A stretch of 64,000 nt of DNA from Shinella zoogloeoides (lineage in GTDB: Bacteria > Pseudomonadota > Alphaproteobacteria > Rhizobiales > Rhizobiaceae), in assembly GCF_003574625.1 (NCBI RefSeq), contig NZ_QNUJ01000004.1, positions 1 to 64,000 of the forward strand, given 5' to 3'. Numbering within the stretch: the first letter of the stretch is position 1; each line of letters starts with the position of its first letter. The notes below the pieces were generated by a model. That model was not told where the DNA came from. It saw nothing but the letters and a program-made list of their open reading frames with translations, and did not search any database. The position numbers and the translations under genes were made by a program. Positions 1-7,855 of the stretch are shown in pieces.

Positions 1-1
1 G

Positions 2-97
2 CCGGGAAAGGTCGCAATCGTCGCCGTCATGCGCAAGATGATCGTCATTCTCAACGCCAGAATGCGAGAGTATAGAGCAACGGCGCTTGACGCCTAA
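2..97 (+). CDS. IS110-family transposase, C-terminal end (partial at window edge)
   Basis: The second frame is open from the window edge to TAA at 95-97 and encodes 31 residues. They start PGKVAIVAVMRKMIVILNAR, which matches the basic and hydrophobic tail of IS110-type transposases (end of the Transposase_20 domain). IS110 enzymes are DEDD recombinases that insert without long terminal repeats, guided by a bridge RNA. The RNA is normally encoded upstream of the transposase in IS110 proper, so it would lie outside this window. Whether the copy is intact cannot be told. The element boundary probably lies shortly after the stop codon but no terminal sequence can be fixed. Recognition rests on a short tail only. 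Confidence 0.7.
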   Translation, partial: PGKVAIVAVMRKMIVILNARMREYRATALDA

Positions 98-177
98 CAC
101 CGTTGCTTTTTCTTTGCGAAATCCACATGCCGTCCGTCCGCATCGTTAATCTTCGCGATCCGGAAATTTCCTCTTTG

Positions 178-192
178 TTAACCATGTTTTGA
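178..192 (+). promoter_or_regulatory. CtrA-like site, TTAA-N7-TTGA
   Basis: TTAACCATGTTTTGA matches the TTAA-N7-TTAA consensus of the cell-cycle regulator CtrA at 7 of 8 fixed bases and contains the TTAACCAT form. It lies about 80 bases before the ParA-like gene. One-mismatch matches occur by chance a few times in a window of this size, so the site is only a candidate. Confidence 0.3.
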
Positions 193-272
193 AAGGTTCG
201 CTTAAGCGGGCGCCATTCTTCGGCGGTTCGACCGGAGCGATGAGCACGCTCGCAGCCTTCAAGAGGAAAGTC

Positions 273-989
273 ATGCCAGTCATCACATTTGCCAATGCCA
301 AGGGCGGCGCGGGCAAGACCACCGCAGCCCTCATTCTCGCCACCGAGCTTGCGAGCCAGGGATACCGCGTCACCATTCTCGATGCGGACCCGCAGCGCTG
401 GATCAGCCACTGGCACGAGATTTCCGGCCGTCAGCGCAACATCGCCGTCATCTCGGAAGTCTCCATGGGCTCCCTGCAGAGCCATATCCGCGAGAACCGC
501 GCTGCCACCGACTATTTCATCATCGACCTTGCCGGCGCGCGCGATGCGCTCGTGGCGACGGCCATCGGCCTTTCCGACCATGTGATGATCCCGGTGCAGG
601 GCTGTGCGATGGATGCGCGCGGCGCTGCGCAGATCCTTGAACTCCTGAAGCAGCTCGACGAGAAGGCGGGCATCCGCATCAACCATTCGGTCGTGCTGAC
701 GCGTATGAACTCGCTCGTCACCACCCGCGCCATGGCGGCGATCAAGGCGCTGCTCGCCGCCCGCGGCGTGACGGTGCTCGATACGCCGATCGGCGAGCGC
801 ACCGCCTTCCGCGATATCTTCGATTGCGGCGGCACGCTCTATTCGATGGACCCGGCGAGGGTCAGCAATCTCGACAAGGCGCGCGAAAATGCGCGGCTCT
901 TTGCCGGAGAGGTGCTGCGTCTCGTGCCGGCGCGCCATCGGCCGGCGGGCGAGCGCGGGCTCTTCCGTACGATCCGGCGGGCGGCCTGA
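273..989 (+). CDS. ParA/MinD-family ATPase, orphan (VirC1-like)
   Basis: A 238-residue P-loop ATPase with the deviant Walker A motif KGGAGKTT at residues 9-16, where the first lysine is the signature of ParA, MinD and VirC1 proteins. LDADPQ follows at about residue 36. Family members dimerise on ATP and position DNA or protein cargo on the nucleoid or membrane. The ATG at 273 is chosen because AGAGGAAA lies 4 bases before it and the homologous region begins at once; an in-frame ATG at 240 would add 11 residues. No parB or parS is visible beside it, so a role in chromosome or plasmid partition is not supported. It sits next to a transposase remnant and may have been acquired by transfer. The cargo is unknown. 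Confidence 0.85.
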   Translation: MPVITFANAKGGAGKTTAALILATELASQGYRVTILDADPQRWISHWHEISGRQRNIAVISEVSMGSLQSHIRENRAATDYFIIDLAGARDALVATAIGLSDHVMIPVQGCAMDARGAAQILELLKQLDEKAGIRINHSVVLTRMNSLVTTRAMAAIKALLAARGVTVLDTPIGERTAFRDIFDCGGTLYSMDPARVSNLDKARENARLFAGEVLRLVPARHRPAGERGLFRTIRRAA

Positions 990-1252
990 GCCCTCTGAAA
1001 TTGACGAAAGGCAAGAACGGCTGCGACCAATTGCGCGGCCGTTTTTCATGCCGGAAGCGACGGTGGGGTAAGGAACAATTTACCACGCCTAACCTAATGA
1101 TATCCCGTCAGAAAGCTATCCAATGAAGGCCAGGAGCCTTCGGCTGGACCCATGAAGGGTCGCGGGGATGGGCGTGCCGTGCGGCGCCGCCCTTCCGCTG
1201 GAGTTTTGTTGCTTTCTCCTCCGTTTCTCGCGTTGCCAGGATACCGCCCAGA

Positions 1253-2773
1253 ATGAAGACTGCCTCGACCGCCAGCCCGAACCATGACATCGCGCGCCGT
1301 CTCGACTATCTCGGCCTCGACGAGGCCGCGCTGAAGCGGCTGCGCACCCTCAAGCCCTTCATCGAGAAGGAGATGGGGCCGGCGCTCGACAAGTTCTACG
1401 CCATCGTGCGCAAGAGCCCGGAGGTGAACCACCTCTTTTCCAACGACGCGCATATGAACCGCGCCAAGACTGCGCAGCTCGGCCATTGGGCGAACATCGC
1501 CGCCGGCGACTTCACCGGCGACTATGCGACGAAGGTGCAGACGATCGGCCATGTGCATGCGCGCATCGGTCTCGAGCCGCGCTGGTATATCGGCGGCTAT
1601 GCGCTCATCGTCGAGCACCTGCTGACGGAAGCGGTGAGGTCGCTCTGGCCGAAGGGTGGGCTCTTCTCTCGCCAGGAAATCACGCCGGAAGAATTCGCCG
1701 CGCGCTTTTCCAGCCTGCTGAAGGCCATGTTCCTCGACATGGACCTTTCGATCTCGGTCTATCAGGACATGTCGGACGTCGCCAAGCAGCAGGCGGTGCA
1801 GGCGCAGGTCGTCGCCGAGGAGCGCAAGATCGTCAGCGACAGTTTCGGCGCCGCGCTGAAGCGCATTTCGGATGGCGACCTCACGGCCCGCATCACCGGC
1901 GCGCTGCCGGAAGCCTACGAAACGCTGCGCCACGACTTCAACCACGCCATTTCCACGCTTGCACAGGCTATCGGCAATATCGGTACCGGCGCCGGCTCGA
2001 TCCACCTCAGCGCCCGTGAGATCGCCTCGGCCTCCGACGATCTCGCCAAGCGCACCGAGCGGCAGGCGGCGAACCTCGAGGAAACGGCCGCCGCCGTCGA
2101 GCAGGTGACGACGACCGTGCGCCAGACGGCGCAGAGCGCCAACGAGGCGAACGCCCTCGTCATGGCCGCGCGCGACAATGCCCAGCGCAGCGGCGAAGTG
2201 GTGGAAGAGGCGATCACCGCCATGGGCGAGATTCAGGCCTCCTCCGCCGCCATCGCCAATATCATCGAGGTGATCGATGAGATCGCCTTCCAGACCAACC
2301 TTCTCGCCCTCAATGCCGGCATCGAGGCGGCGCGGGCCGGCGAGGCGGGGCGCGGCTTCGCCGTCGTCGCTTCCGAGGTGCGGGCGCTCGCCCAGCGCTG
2401 CGCGGACGCGGCCAAGGACATCCAGAACCTCATCGCCAAGTCGCATGGCCAGGTCGAGGACGGCGTGCGCTCGGTGGGCGAGGTTGCCCAGTCGCTGCGC
2501 CAGATCGTTTCGCAGGTCGTGGAGGTCAGCTCGGTCTTCAACGCGATCCGCGCCAGCACGGCCGAGCAGGCGACCGGCCTCCAGGCGGTCAACCAGGCGG
2601 TCAACGCCATGGACCAGATCACCCAGCAGAACGCCGCGATGGTGGAACAGGCCAATGCCGCAAGCCAGGCCCTGACGGCCGAAGCGGCCTCCATCGCCGC
2701 CCAGCTCAGCGCCTTCCGCACCGGCGGCACCGCCCAGCCGGCGGAGAATTCCGGTTACACCCGCGCCGCCTGA
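1253..2773 (+). CDS. Globin-coupled methyl-accepting chemotaxis protein (HemAT-like)
   Basis: This 506-residue soluble receptor joins a protoglobin domain (about 15-165) to a HAMP-like linker (about 195-245) and an MCP signalling domain (about 270-480). The globin part carries the HxRIGL motif of HemAT proteins, with H102 the likely proximal haem ligand. The signalling tip reads EIAFQTNLLALNAGIEAARA from residue 343. No transmembrane segment is present, so it is a cytoplasmic oxygen sensor expected to act through CheW and CheA in aerotaxis. The C-terminus has no CheR/CheB tethering pentapeptide. No che genes are close by, so it would work with an array encoded elsewhere. A strong terminator follows directly. 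Oxygen as ligand is inferred from the family. Confidence 0.93.
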   Translation: MKTASTASPNHDIARRLDYLGLDEAALKRLRTLKPFIEKEMGPALDKFYAIVRKSPEVNHLFSNDAHMNRAKTAQLGHWANIAAGDFTGDYATKVQTIGHVHARIGLEPRWYIGGYALIVEHLLTEAVRSLWPKGGLFSRQEITPEEFAARFSSLLKAMFLDMDLSISVYQDMSDVAKQQAVQAQVVAEERKIVSDSFGAALKRISDGDLTARITGALPEAYETLRHDFNHAISTLAQAIGNIGTGAGSIHLSAREIASASDDLAKRTERQAANLEETAAAVEQVTTTVRQTAQSANEANALVMAARDNAQRSGEVVEEAITAMGEIQASSAAIANIIEVIDEIAFQTNLLALNAGIEAARAGEAGRGFAVVASEVRALAQRCADAAKDIQNLIAKSHGQVEDGVRSVGEVAQSLRQIVSQVVEVSSVFNAIRASTAEQATGLQAVNQAVNAMDQITQQNAAMVEQANAASQALTAEAASIAAQLSAFRTGGTAQPAENSGYTRAA

Positions 2774-2795
2774 ACGAGGGTGAGACTTTAAAAAA

Positions 2796-2827
2796 GGCCG
2801 GGCAGCGGATTTCGCGCCCGGCCTTTT
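2796..2827 (+). terminator. Rho-independent terminator of the chemoreceptor gene
   Basis: An 8-bp GC-only stem (2796-2803 with 2816-2823) and a 12-base loop are followed by TTTT. It lies 22 bases after the stop codon of the globin-coupled receptor. Confidence 0.85.
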
Positions 2828-2841
2828 CGTTGGCCAAAAGA

Positions 2842-2866
2842 AAAGCCGGCCTTGCGGGCCGGCTTT
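2842..2866 (-). terminator. Terminator of the L,D-transpeptidase gene
   Basis: A 9-bp stem AAAGCCGGC/GCCGGCTTT (2842-2850 with 2858-2866) is followed on the minus strand by CTTTTCTTTT-type sequence. With the plus-strand terminator just upstream it separates two convergent genes. Confidence 0.75.
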
Positions 2867-2889
2867 CGATATCTGCTTGCGGGGAGACC

Positions 2890-4323
2890 TCAGTCGACGA
2901 ATTCGACCGTCACGCCGGCGCTCGTCATCTTGGCGAGCTCGGTGGCGTCCCAGTTGGTCAGGCGGATGCAGCCGTGGCTCTGCGTCTTGCCGATCTTCGA
3001 GGGTTCCGGCGTGCCGTGGATGCCGTAGGTCGGCTTGGAGAGCGCGATCCAGACGGTGCCGACCGGGCCGTTCGGGCCGGGCTGAAGGGTGAGGATCTTG
3101 TCGTTGCCGCCCTGCTTGAAGTTGATCTTCGGATTGTAGGTATAGCCCGGATTGAGCGCGACGCGCTGGACCGTGACGGTGCCGGAGGGCGAGGGCGTGT
3201 CGGCCGAGCCGATACTTGCCGGATAGGCGGCGATCAGGGTGCCCTCCGCGTCATAGGCGAGAACCTGCTTGCGCGCCTTGTCGGCGAGGATCTTCGCCAC
3301 CTTGCCGGTCTTCGCCCGGCCGGTATCCACGACCTTGACGATCGTGCCGGGAATGGTGAAGTCGACGCCCGGATTGATCTCCTTCAGGTAGGCCTCGTCC
3401 ATGTGGAACTTTTCGGCCAGCATTTCGGTGGTCGAGGTGAAGGACATGTGGGGCAGGGCCGCCTTCTGGGAATAGTCGTCCGGGATCGCCGCCACATAGG
3501 GGCCGGCCGCGTCTGCGGCGCTGATCTCGTAGGTGGTGAAGGCCATGCCGCCGGAAAGGCGCAGGCGCTCCAGGATATCGTCGGCATTGTTCGGGTCGAG
3601 CGTTTCGCCCGTCGCATTCTGCCAGGCCTCGATCGCCTTGGTGACGTTGGAGCCCTTCCTGCCGTCGATCACGCCCGGCGAGAAGCCTTCGCGGTCCAGG
3701 AACACCTGAAGCGCGGTGACTTCGGCGGACGACATCTTGCCGAGCGCCTTGGCCGGCTGGAATTTCGGGCCGGGCACGAATTCGGCGTTCGGATCGGTAT
3801 CGGCCGGCAGCGAGGCGGTGTCGCCCGGATTGTCGGAGAAATCGGGCAGGGGCTGCGAGGTGCCGAAATCGCTGCCCGGCAGGGGCTGGCGCTCGACATT
3901 GCCGTTGAGGCCGTCGCGCATTTCCGGCACGGAACTGGTCGTCAGGTCGTTGTCGTCGCTCGGTGCGGGCGGGAAGTAATCCGGGCTGGTCTCGGGATAG
4001 CCGCGGACCTCGCGATAACGGCCGCGCCGCGGATTGTAGTTGTCGCCGTCGCCGTAGTAGCGCGCGGCCGGCATGGCCGTGGCGACGATGTCGCCCCAGG
4101 AATCGACGAGGACCCGGCGGCCGCGATTGTCGCGCGCCCAGCGCACGCTGCCGTCGTTGGGAACGTAGTCCAGGATATCGCCGTCGGGGGAGACGAGGAT
4201 GGTGTCGCGGGGCTGCTGGGCCTTTGCAGGCAGGACGGCGAATCCAAGGGCGGACACCGCTGCAAGGAGCGAAACGCTTGTTTTGAATATCGAATTCACG
4301 ATTTTTGACCTGCCAGATTGCAT
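2890..4323 (-). CDS. L,D-transpeptidase (YkuD/ErfK family) with peptidoglycan-binding region
   Basis: A secreted 477-residue cell-wall enzyme. The signal peptide ends at AKA near residue 35. It is followed by a proline-rich variable region, a peptidoglycan-binding-type helical segment (about 190-240), a LysM-like stretch (about 285-330), and a C-terminal YkuD domain ending in SHGCIRL with catalytic Cys452. Such enzymes form 3-3 crosslinks or attach proteins to meso-DAP; rhizobia growing from one pole have many of them. The first ATG is used, but the GTG eight codons later (4299) would give a more typical short signal-peptide n-region. A terminator follows, so the gene is probably monocistronic. 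Confidence 0.93.
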   Translation of the reverse strand: MQSGRSKIVNSIFKTSVSLLAAVSALGFAVLPAKAQQPRDTILVSPDGDILDYVPNDGSVRWARDNRGRRVLVDSWGDIVATAMPAARYYGDGDNYNPRRGRYREVRGYPETSPDYFPPAPSDDNDLTTSSVPEMRDGLNGNVERQPLPGSDFGTSQPLPDFSDNPGDTASLPADTDPNAEFVPGPKFQPAKALGKMSSAEVTALQVFLDREGFSPGVIDGRKGSNVTKAIEAWQNATGETLDPNNADDILERLRLSGGMAFTTYEISAADAAGPYVAAIPDDYSQKAALPHMSFTSTTEMLAEKFHMDEAYLKEINPGVDFTIPGTIVKVVDTGRAKTGKVAKILADKARKQVLAYDAEGTLIAAYPASIGSADTPSPSGTVTVQRVALNPGYTYNPKINFKQGGNDKILTLQPGPNGPVGTVWIALSKPTYGIHGTPEPSKIGKTQSHGCIRLTNWDATELAKMTSAGVTVEFVD

Positions 4324-4470
4324 ATATCGCGCGGACGGAACACTTCAATTCAGACCTTAATATGGAAAAACTGAATCGATGGTGAACGTAAGGTCAACGC
4401 GAATGGCAAAAACTTGTGACCCGGCCTCCGGGTTCCGTGAGAAGAGGAGCGCGGTGCGGGTTCGGCCCTT

Positions 4471-4571
4471 GAGCATTTCCGCTTTTCCTCGAATCGCGGA
4501 AAACGCTCTAACTCTTTGTTTCATCGCGTTTGCGAACGCAAAACCGTTTCGCACTTTTGCCGGAAATGCTC
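4471..4571. repeat. 101-bp palindromic intergenic element
   Basis: Perfect 11-bp inverted termini GAGCATTTCCG (4471-4481) and CGGAAATGCTC (4561-4571) enclose an AT-richer interior with further short self-complementary pieces. This resembles the widespread rhizobial intergenic palindromes that begin and end with GAGCAT/ATGCTC. It ends 38 bases before the DUF4432 start codon. No second copy was noticed in this window. Confidence 0.65.
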
Positions 4572-4609
4572 TAGCATGCCGAGGTTTCATCCTGCCCGTC
4601 GGAGTCCCG

Positions 4610-5461
4610 ATGACCTTCGCCCTTTCCGCCGATACGCCCGACCATTCCTTCCGCCTCGACCTGACGCCGCAATCGGCGCTCGATGTCGGCAGCGCGGTCT
4701 TTCGCGGCATCGACATCGCGCCCGGCTCGGCCATCCCGTCGGACGGCGATCCGCGCATCGACAGGGCGCTGCCGGGCTTCCTCTTCACCTGCGGGCCCGA
4801 TCACATCCGCCATCCGGTGCCGGTGGAGGGGGCGGCGGACGGGCGGCGCTACCCGCTGCACGGATCGCTCTCCTCCCATCCGGCGCGGGACATCCTCATC
4901 GAGGAAGACGAGGGGGAGGTGGTCTGCGAGGGGCGGGTCGCTGTGTCGCTCGCCCATGGCGGGTCGGCCGATCTCGCGCGCCGCTGGCGGGCGGACCGGC
5001 GCACGGGGCACATCACCCTCGATGATGTCGTCACCAATACCGGCGGCAAGCCGTGGCCGCCCTTCGCCATGTACCACATCAATTTCGGCACCGGCCTCTT
5101 CGACGAAAGCACGCGGCTGACCGGCGCCATGCTGCCCGGCGGCCTGCCGTGGCGTTTCGACGAGGGGGACATGACGATCTTCTGCGTGCCGGCGGCGGAG
5201 ACGGCCGAGCATGGCTGGGCGGAAATCGCCGTCGGGCCGATCCCCGCCCTCGGCGGGCGCAGCATGCATATCCGCTTCCGCACGGATACGCTGCCCTATC
5301 TACAGGTCTGGCGGAACCAGTCGCCCGGCTGCGCGGTGCTCGGCATCGAGCCGGTCTCGCACCGGCTCGCCTCCCGCGAGGAATTGATCGCCTCCGGGGA
5401 GGCGCCCGATTTCGCGCCCGGCGAGAGCGTCGGCTACGGGCTTGCCTTCGAGCTGCGGTAG
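4610..5461 (+). CDS. DUF4432 / aldose-1-epimerase-like protein
   Basis: A 283-residue protein with the galactose-mutarotase-like fold pattern of DUF4432. The family-like stretches are YHINFGTGLFD in the middle and LPYLQVWRNQ...LGIEPVSHR near the C-terminus. No signal peptide or membrane segment is seen, so it should be cytoplasmic. Family members are thought to act on sugars or sugar derivatives, but the substrate is unknown. The ATG at 4610 is chosen because the sequence before it in the same frame lies in the palindromic element and is not conserved-looking. The gene sits alone between two different repeat elements, and its TAG stop overlaps the first two bases of the downstream one. Confidence 0.75.
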   Translation: MTFALSADTPDHSFRLDLTPQSALDVGSAVFRGIDIAPGSAIPSDGDPRIDRALPGFLFTCGPDHIRHPVPVEGAADGRRYPLHGSLSSHPARDILIEEDEGEVVCEGRVAVSLAHGGSADLARRWRADRRTGHITLDDVVTNTGGKPWPPFAMYHINFGTGLFDESTRLTGAMLPGGLPWRFDEGDMTIFCVPAAETAEHGWAEIAVGPIPALGGRSMHIRFRTDTLPYLQVWRNQSPGCAVLGIEPVSHRLASREELIASGEAPDFAPGESVGYGLAFELR

Positions 5462-5603
5462 GACCGATCGGCATTCAGCCCATGCCGGCCTGCAAACGGC
5501 GCTTTTCCGGGCTTCCGGTGCTCACGTACCGAAGTACGCTGCGCTCCGGATCCCGGAAAGGCACCATTTTCGGCTCAGCCTGAACTGAATGTCGATTGGT
5601 CCT
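5460..5603. repeat. 144-bp nested palindromic element with 19-bp termini
   Basis: The left end AGGACCGATCGGCATTCAG (5460-5478) and the right end CTGAATGTCGATTGGTCCT (5585-5603) are inverted copies with 17 of 19 matches; both mismatches would be G-U pairs in RNA. Inside are an 8-bp stem TTTCCGGG/CCCGGAAA (5504-5511 with 5552-5559) and a 5-bp stem around CGAA (5525-5538). The whole could fold into one long interrupted hairpin. It has no coding capacity. It begins inside the stop codon of the preceding gene and resembles a miniature non-autonomous repeat. Confidence 0.7.
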
Positions 5604-5670
5604 GACACGATTGACGCTCCCGCGGCGCGGGCTTAAACGGTTTGCGCATCTCTTTCGAAAGGACACGTCC

Positions 5671-6009
5671 ATGGATATCCGCGAGATCAACGACGAATAT
5701 TCGGTTTCCGGCCAGATCACGGTCGAGGACCTCGACGCGATCGCCGCCATGGGCTTCAAGTCCATCGTCTGCCATCGCCCGGACCATGAGGAAGCCGGCC
5801 AGCCGGACTTCTCCACCATCGCCGCCCGCGCGCAGGAACTCGGCATCGAGACGGCCCATGTGCCGGTCGGCCCGATGGGCGTGACGGCGGAGGCGGTGCA
5901 GGGCATGGTCGACGCGCTCGACGAATTGCCGCGCCCGATGCTCGGCTATTGCCGCTCCGGCATGCGCTCGACCAAGACCTACGAGCAGACGCGGCATATC
6001 CGCGGGTGA
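5671..6009 (+). CDS. TIGR01244 family protein (DUF442, phosphatase/sulfurtransferase-like)
   Basis: A 112-residue single-domain protein of the DUF442/TIGR01244 type, the same fold as the N-terminal domain of the rhizobial Blh persulfide dioxygenases. It starts MDIREINDEYSVSGQI and carries the active-site-like loop GYCRSGMRS with Cys94 and Arg99. This loop resembles the dual-specificity phosphatase and rhodanese P-loop. Homologues are linked to sulfide or persulfide handling, but no blh, sqr or bigR neighbour is present, so the substrate is open. The ATG at 5671 follows GAAAGGA. The gene is followed by a mosaic palindromic repeat that also covers the end of the convergent ThDP gene. Confidence 0.85.
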   Translation: MDIREINDEYSVSGQITVEDLDAIAAMGFKSIVCHRPDHEEAGQPDFSTIAARAQELGIETAHVPVGPMGVTAEAVQGMVDALDELPRPMLGYCRSGMRSTKTYEQTRHIRG

Positions 6010-6028
6010 GGAGTGGCGGGGAGGCGCT

Positions 6029-6189
6029 GCCCCTCATCCCGCTGCCGCGACCTTCTCCCCGCAAGCGGGACGAAGGGGCAAGAGGCGATGCCTCGCTCCC
6101 TCTTCCATGTTCATGATCTCGGGAAACCGGTCCCGCATATCCCTTCTCCCCGCCTGCGGGGAGAAGGTGCCGGCAGGCGGATGAGGGGC
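6029..6189. repeat. Mosaic palindromic repeat, copy A (161 bp)
   Basis: Terminal inverted repeats GCCCCTCAT/ATGAGGGGC enclose a left arm CCGCTGCCGCGACC, a hairpin of the CTTCTCCCCGC type, a core, a second hairpin, and a right arm GGTGCCGGCAGGCGG. Three related copies lie at 13037, 22461 and 56709. It resembles the rhizobial RIME-type intergenic mosaic elements. It fills the space between two convergent genes. Confidence 0.85.
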
Positions 6190-6205
6190 TTTCCAGCCCC
6201 GGGCC

Positions 6206-7855
6206 TCACTTTCCGCCGCGGATATCCGACAGGGTGCGCGTCGGCGTGATCGCTTCCGGGTCCAGCTTCACCTCGATGATCGACGGCTTGCCGCTGGCGC
6301 GGGCGCGCAGGAAGGCGGCGGCGAAGTCTTCCGTCTTCTCCACTGTCTCGCCATGGCCGCCATAGGCGACGGCAAGCGCCGCGAAATCGGGGTTGGTGAG
6401 GTCCGTGGCGCTGACGCGGCCGGGATATTCGCGCTCCTGGTGCATGCGGATCGTGCCGTAGATGCCGTTGTTGACGACCACGGTGATGATCGGCAGCTTG
6501 TAGCGCACGGCCGTCGCGAATTCCTGACCGTGCATCATGAAGCAACCGTCACCGGCAAAGCAGATGACCTCGCGCTCCGGGTGGAGTTGCTTGGCCGCGA
6601 CGGCGGCCGGCAGGCCGTAGCCCATGGAGCCGGAGGTCGGGGCGGCCTGCGTGCCGAAGCGGCGGAAGCGGTGGAAACGGTGCACCCAGGTGGCGTAGTT
6701 GCCCGCGCCGTTGGTGAAGATCGTGTCTTCGGGCGTGTTTTCCTCGAGCCAGGCCATGATCGGTCCCATCTGGACCGCGCCGGGGCCTTCCATCGGCGGC
6801 GTCGACCACTTCAGGTAGCTTTCATGCAGGGCGGCGGTGCGGGCGGTCCAGCGCGGCGCGGTCTTCGGCGCAAGGCCGTCGAGTGCGGCGACGAAATCCT
6901 CCGGCGCGGCGCAGATCGCAAGATCCGGGCGGTAGACGCGGCCGAGTTCGGACGGGTCGGGATAGACGTGCACCAGCTTTTGCGCGGGGTAGGGGCTCTG
7001 CATCAGGCTGTAGGTGGAGGAGGGCATTTCGGAATAGCGCCCGCCGAGCAGCACGACGAGGTCGGCCTCGCGAATTTCCTTGCCGAGCGTCGGGTTGATG
7101 CCGATGCCGGAATCGCCGGCATAGTTGGGGTGCTGGTGATCGAACAGCATCTGGCGGCGGAAGGAACAGGACACCGGCAGCGACCAGCGCTCGGCGAAGG
7201 CGGTGATGCCCTTCACGCTCTCCTCGGACCAGCGCGTGCCGCCGAGGATGACGATGGGGCGCTCGGCCTTTTCGAGCAGGTCTGCCAGTTCTTCGACCTG
7301 CCTGCGGCCCGGATGGGCTTCGACAGGCATGTAGGGCTTCGCTTCGACCGTCTCGACCTCGTCCGTCAGCATGTCCTCGGGCAGCGCCAGCACGACGGGG
7401 CCGGGCCGGCCGGAAGTTGCGACGGCGAAGGCGCGGGTGATGAATTCGGGGATGCGGCGGGCATCGTCGATCTCGGCCACCCATTTGGCGACTTCTGTGA
7501 AGGCGCGGCGGTATTCCACTTCCTGGAAGGCCTCGCGCTCGCGCGCGTCGCGCTGCACCTGGCCGATGAAGAGAATCATCGGGATCGAATCCTGCCTTGC
7601 GATGTGCAGGCCTGCCGAGGCGTTGGTGGCGCCGGGACCGCGCGTGACCATGCAGATGCCGGGCTCGCCCGTGAGCCTTCCCCAGCAATCGGCCATCATC
7701 GCCGCGCCGCCTTCCTGGCGGCAGACGACGACGTCGATATTGGTGTCGTGCAGTGCGTCGAGCACCGCCAGATAGCTTTCGCCCGGTACGCAGGCGACGC
7801 GCTTGACGCCATTGGCTGCGAGGGCATCGACGATCAGCTGGCCACCGGTCTTCAT
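6206..7855 (-). CDS. Thiamine diphosphate-dependent enzyme, acetolactate-synthase-like
   Basis: A 549-residue protein with the three-domain layout of the ThDP decarboxylase/acetolactate synthase superfamily. The N-terminal Pyr domain has the cofactor-activating Glu48 in CRQEGGAAMM, the middle domain is of the transhydrogenase type, and the C-terminal PP domain has the GDG...NN metal and ThDP motif (GDGCFMMHGQEF to VVVNNGIYG). No regulatory small subunit is nearby, which argues against a biosynthetic IlvB. Its start overlaps the stop of a class III CoA-transferase by 4 bases (ATGA), so the two are translationally coupled. The pairing recalls formyl-CoA transferase with oxalyl-CoA decarboxylase, but the sequence does not look like a standard oxalyl-CoA decarboxylase. 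The substrate is unknown. Confidence 0.88.
   Translation of the reverse strand: MKTGGQLIVDALAANGVKRVACVPGESYLAVLDALHDTNIDVVVCRQEGGAAMMADCWGRLTGEPGICMVTRGPGATNASAGLHIARQDSIPMILFIGQVQRDAREREAFQEVEYRRAFTEVAKWVAEIDDARRIPEFITRAFAVATSGRPGPVVLALPEDMLTDEVETVEAKPYMPVEAHPGRRQVEELADLLEKAERPIVILGGTRWSEESVKGITAFAERWSLPVSCSFRRQMLFDHQHPNYAGDSGIGINPTLGKEIREADLVVLLGGRYSEMPSSTYSLMQSPYPAQKLVHVYPDPSELGRVYRPDLAICAAPEDFVAALDGLAPKTAPRWTARTAALHESYLKWSTPPMEGPGAVQMGPIMAWLEENTPEDTIFTNGAGNYATWVHRFHRFRRFGTQAAPTSGSMGYGLPAAVAAKQLHPEREVICFAGDGCFMMHGQEFATAVRYKLPIITVVVNNGIYGTIRMHQEREYPGRVSATDLTNPDFAALAVAYGGHGETVEKTEDFAAAFLRARASGKPSIIEVKLDPEAITPTRTLSDIRGGK

Noticed and set aside
6206-7855. The ThDP enzyme as the biosynthetic acetolactate synthase IlvB
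   Set aside because: No small-subunit gene or ilvC is adjacent, and it is coupled to a CoA-transferase.
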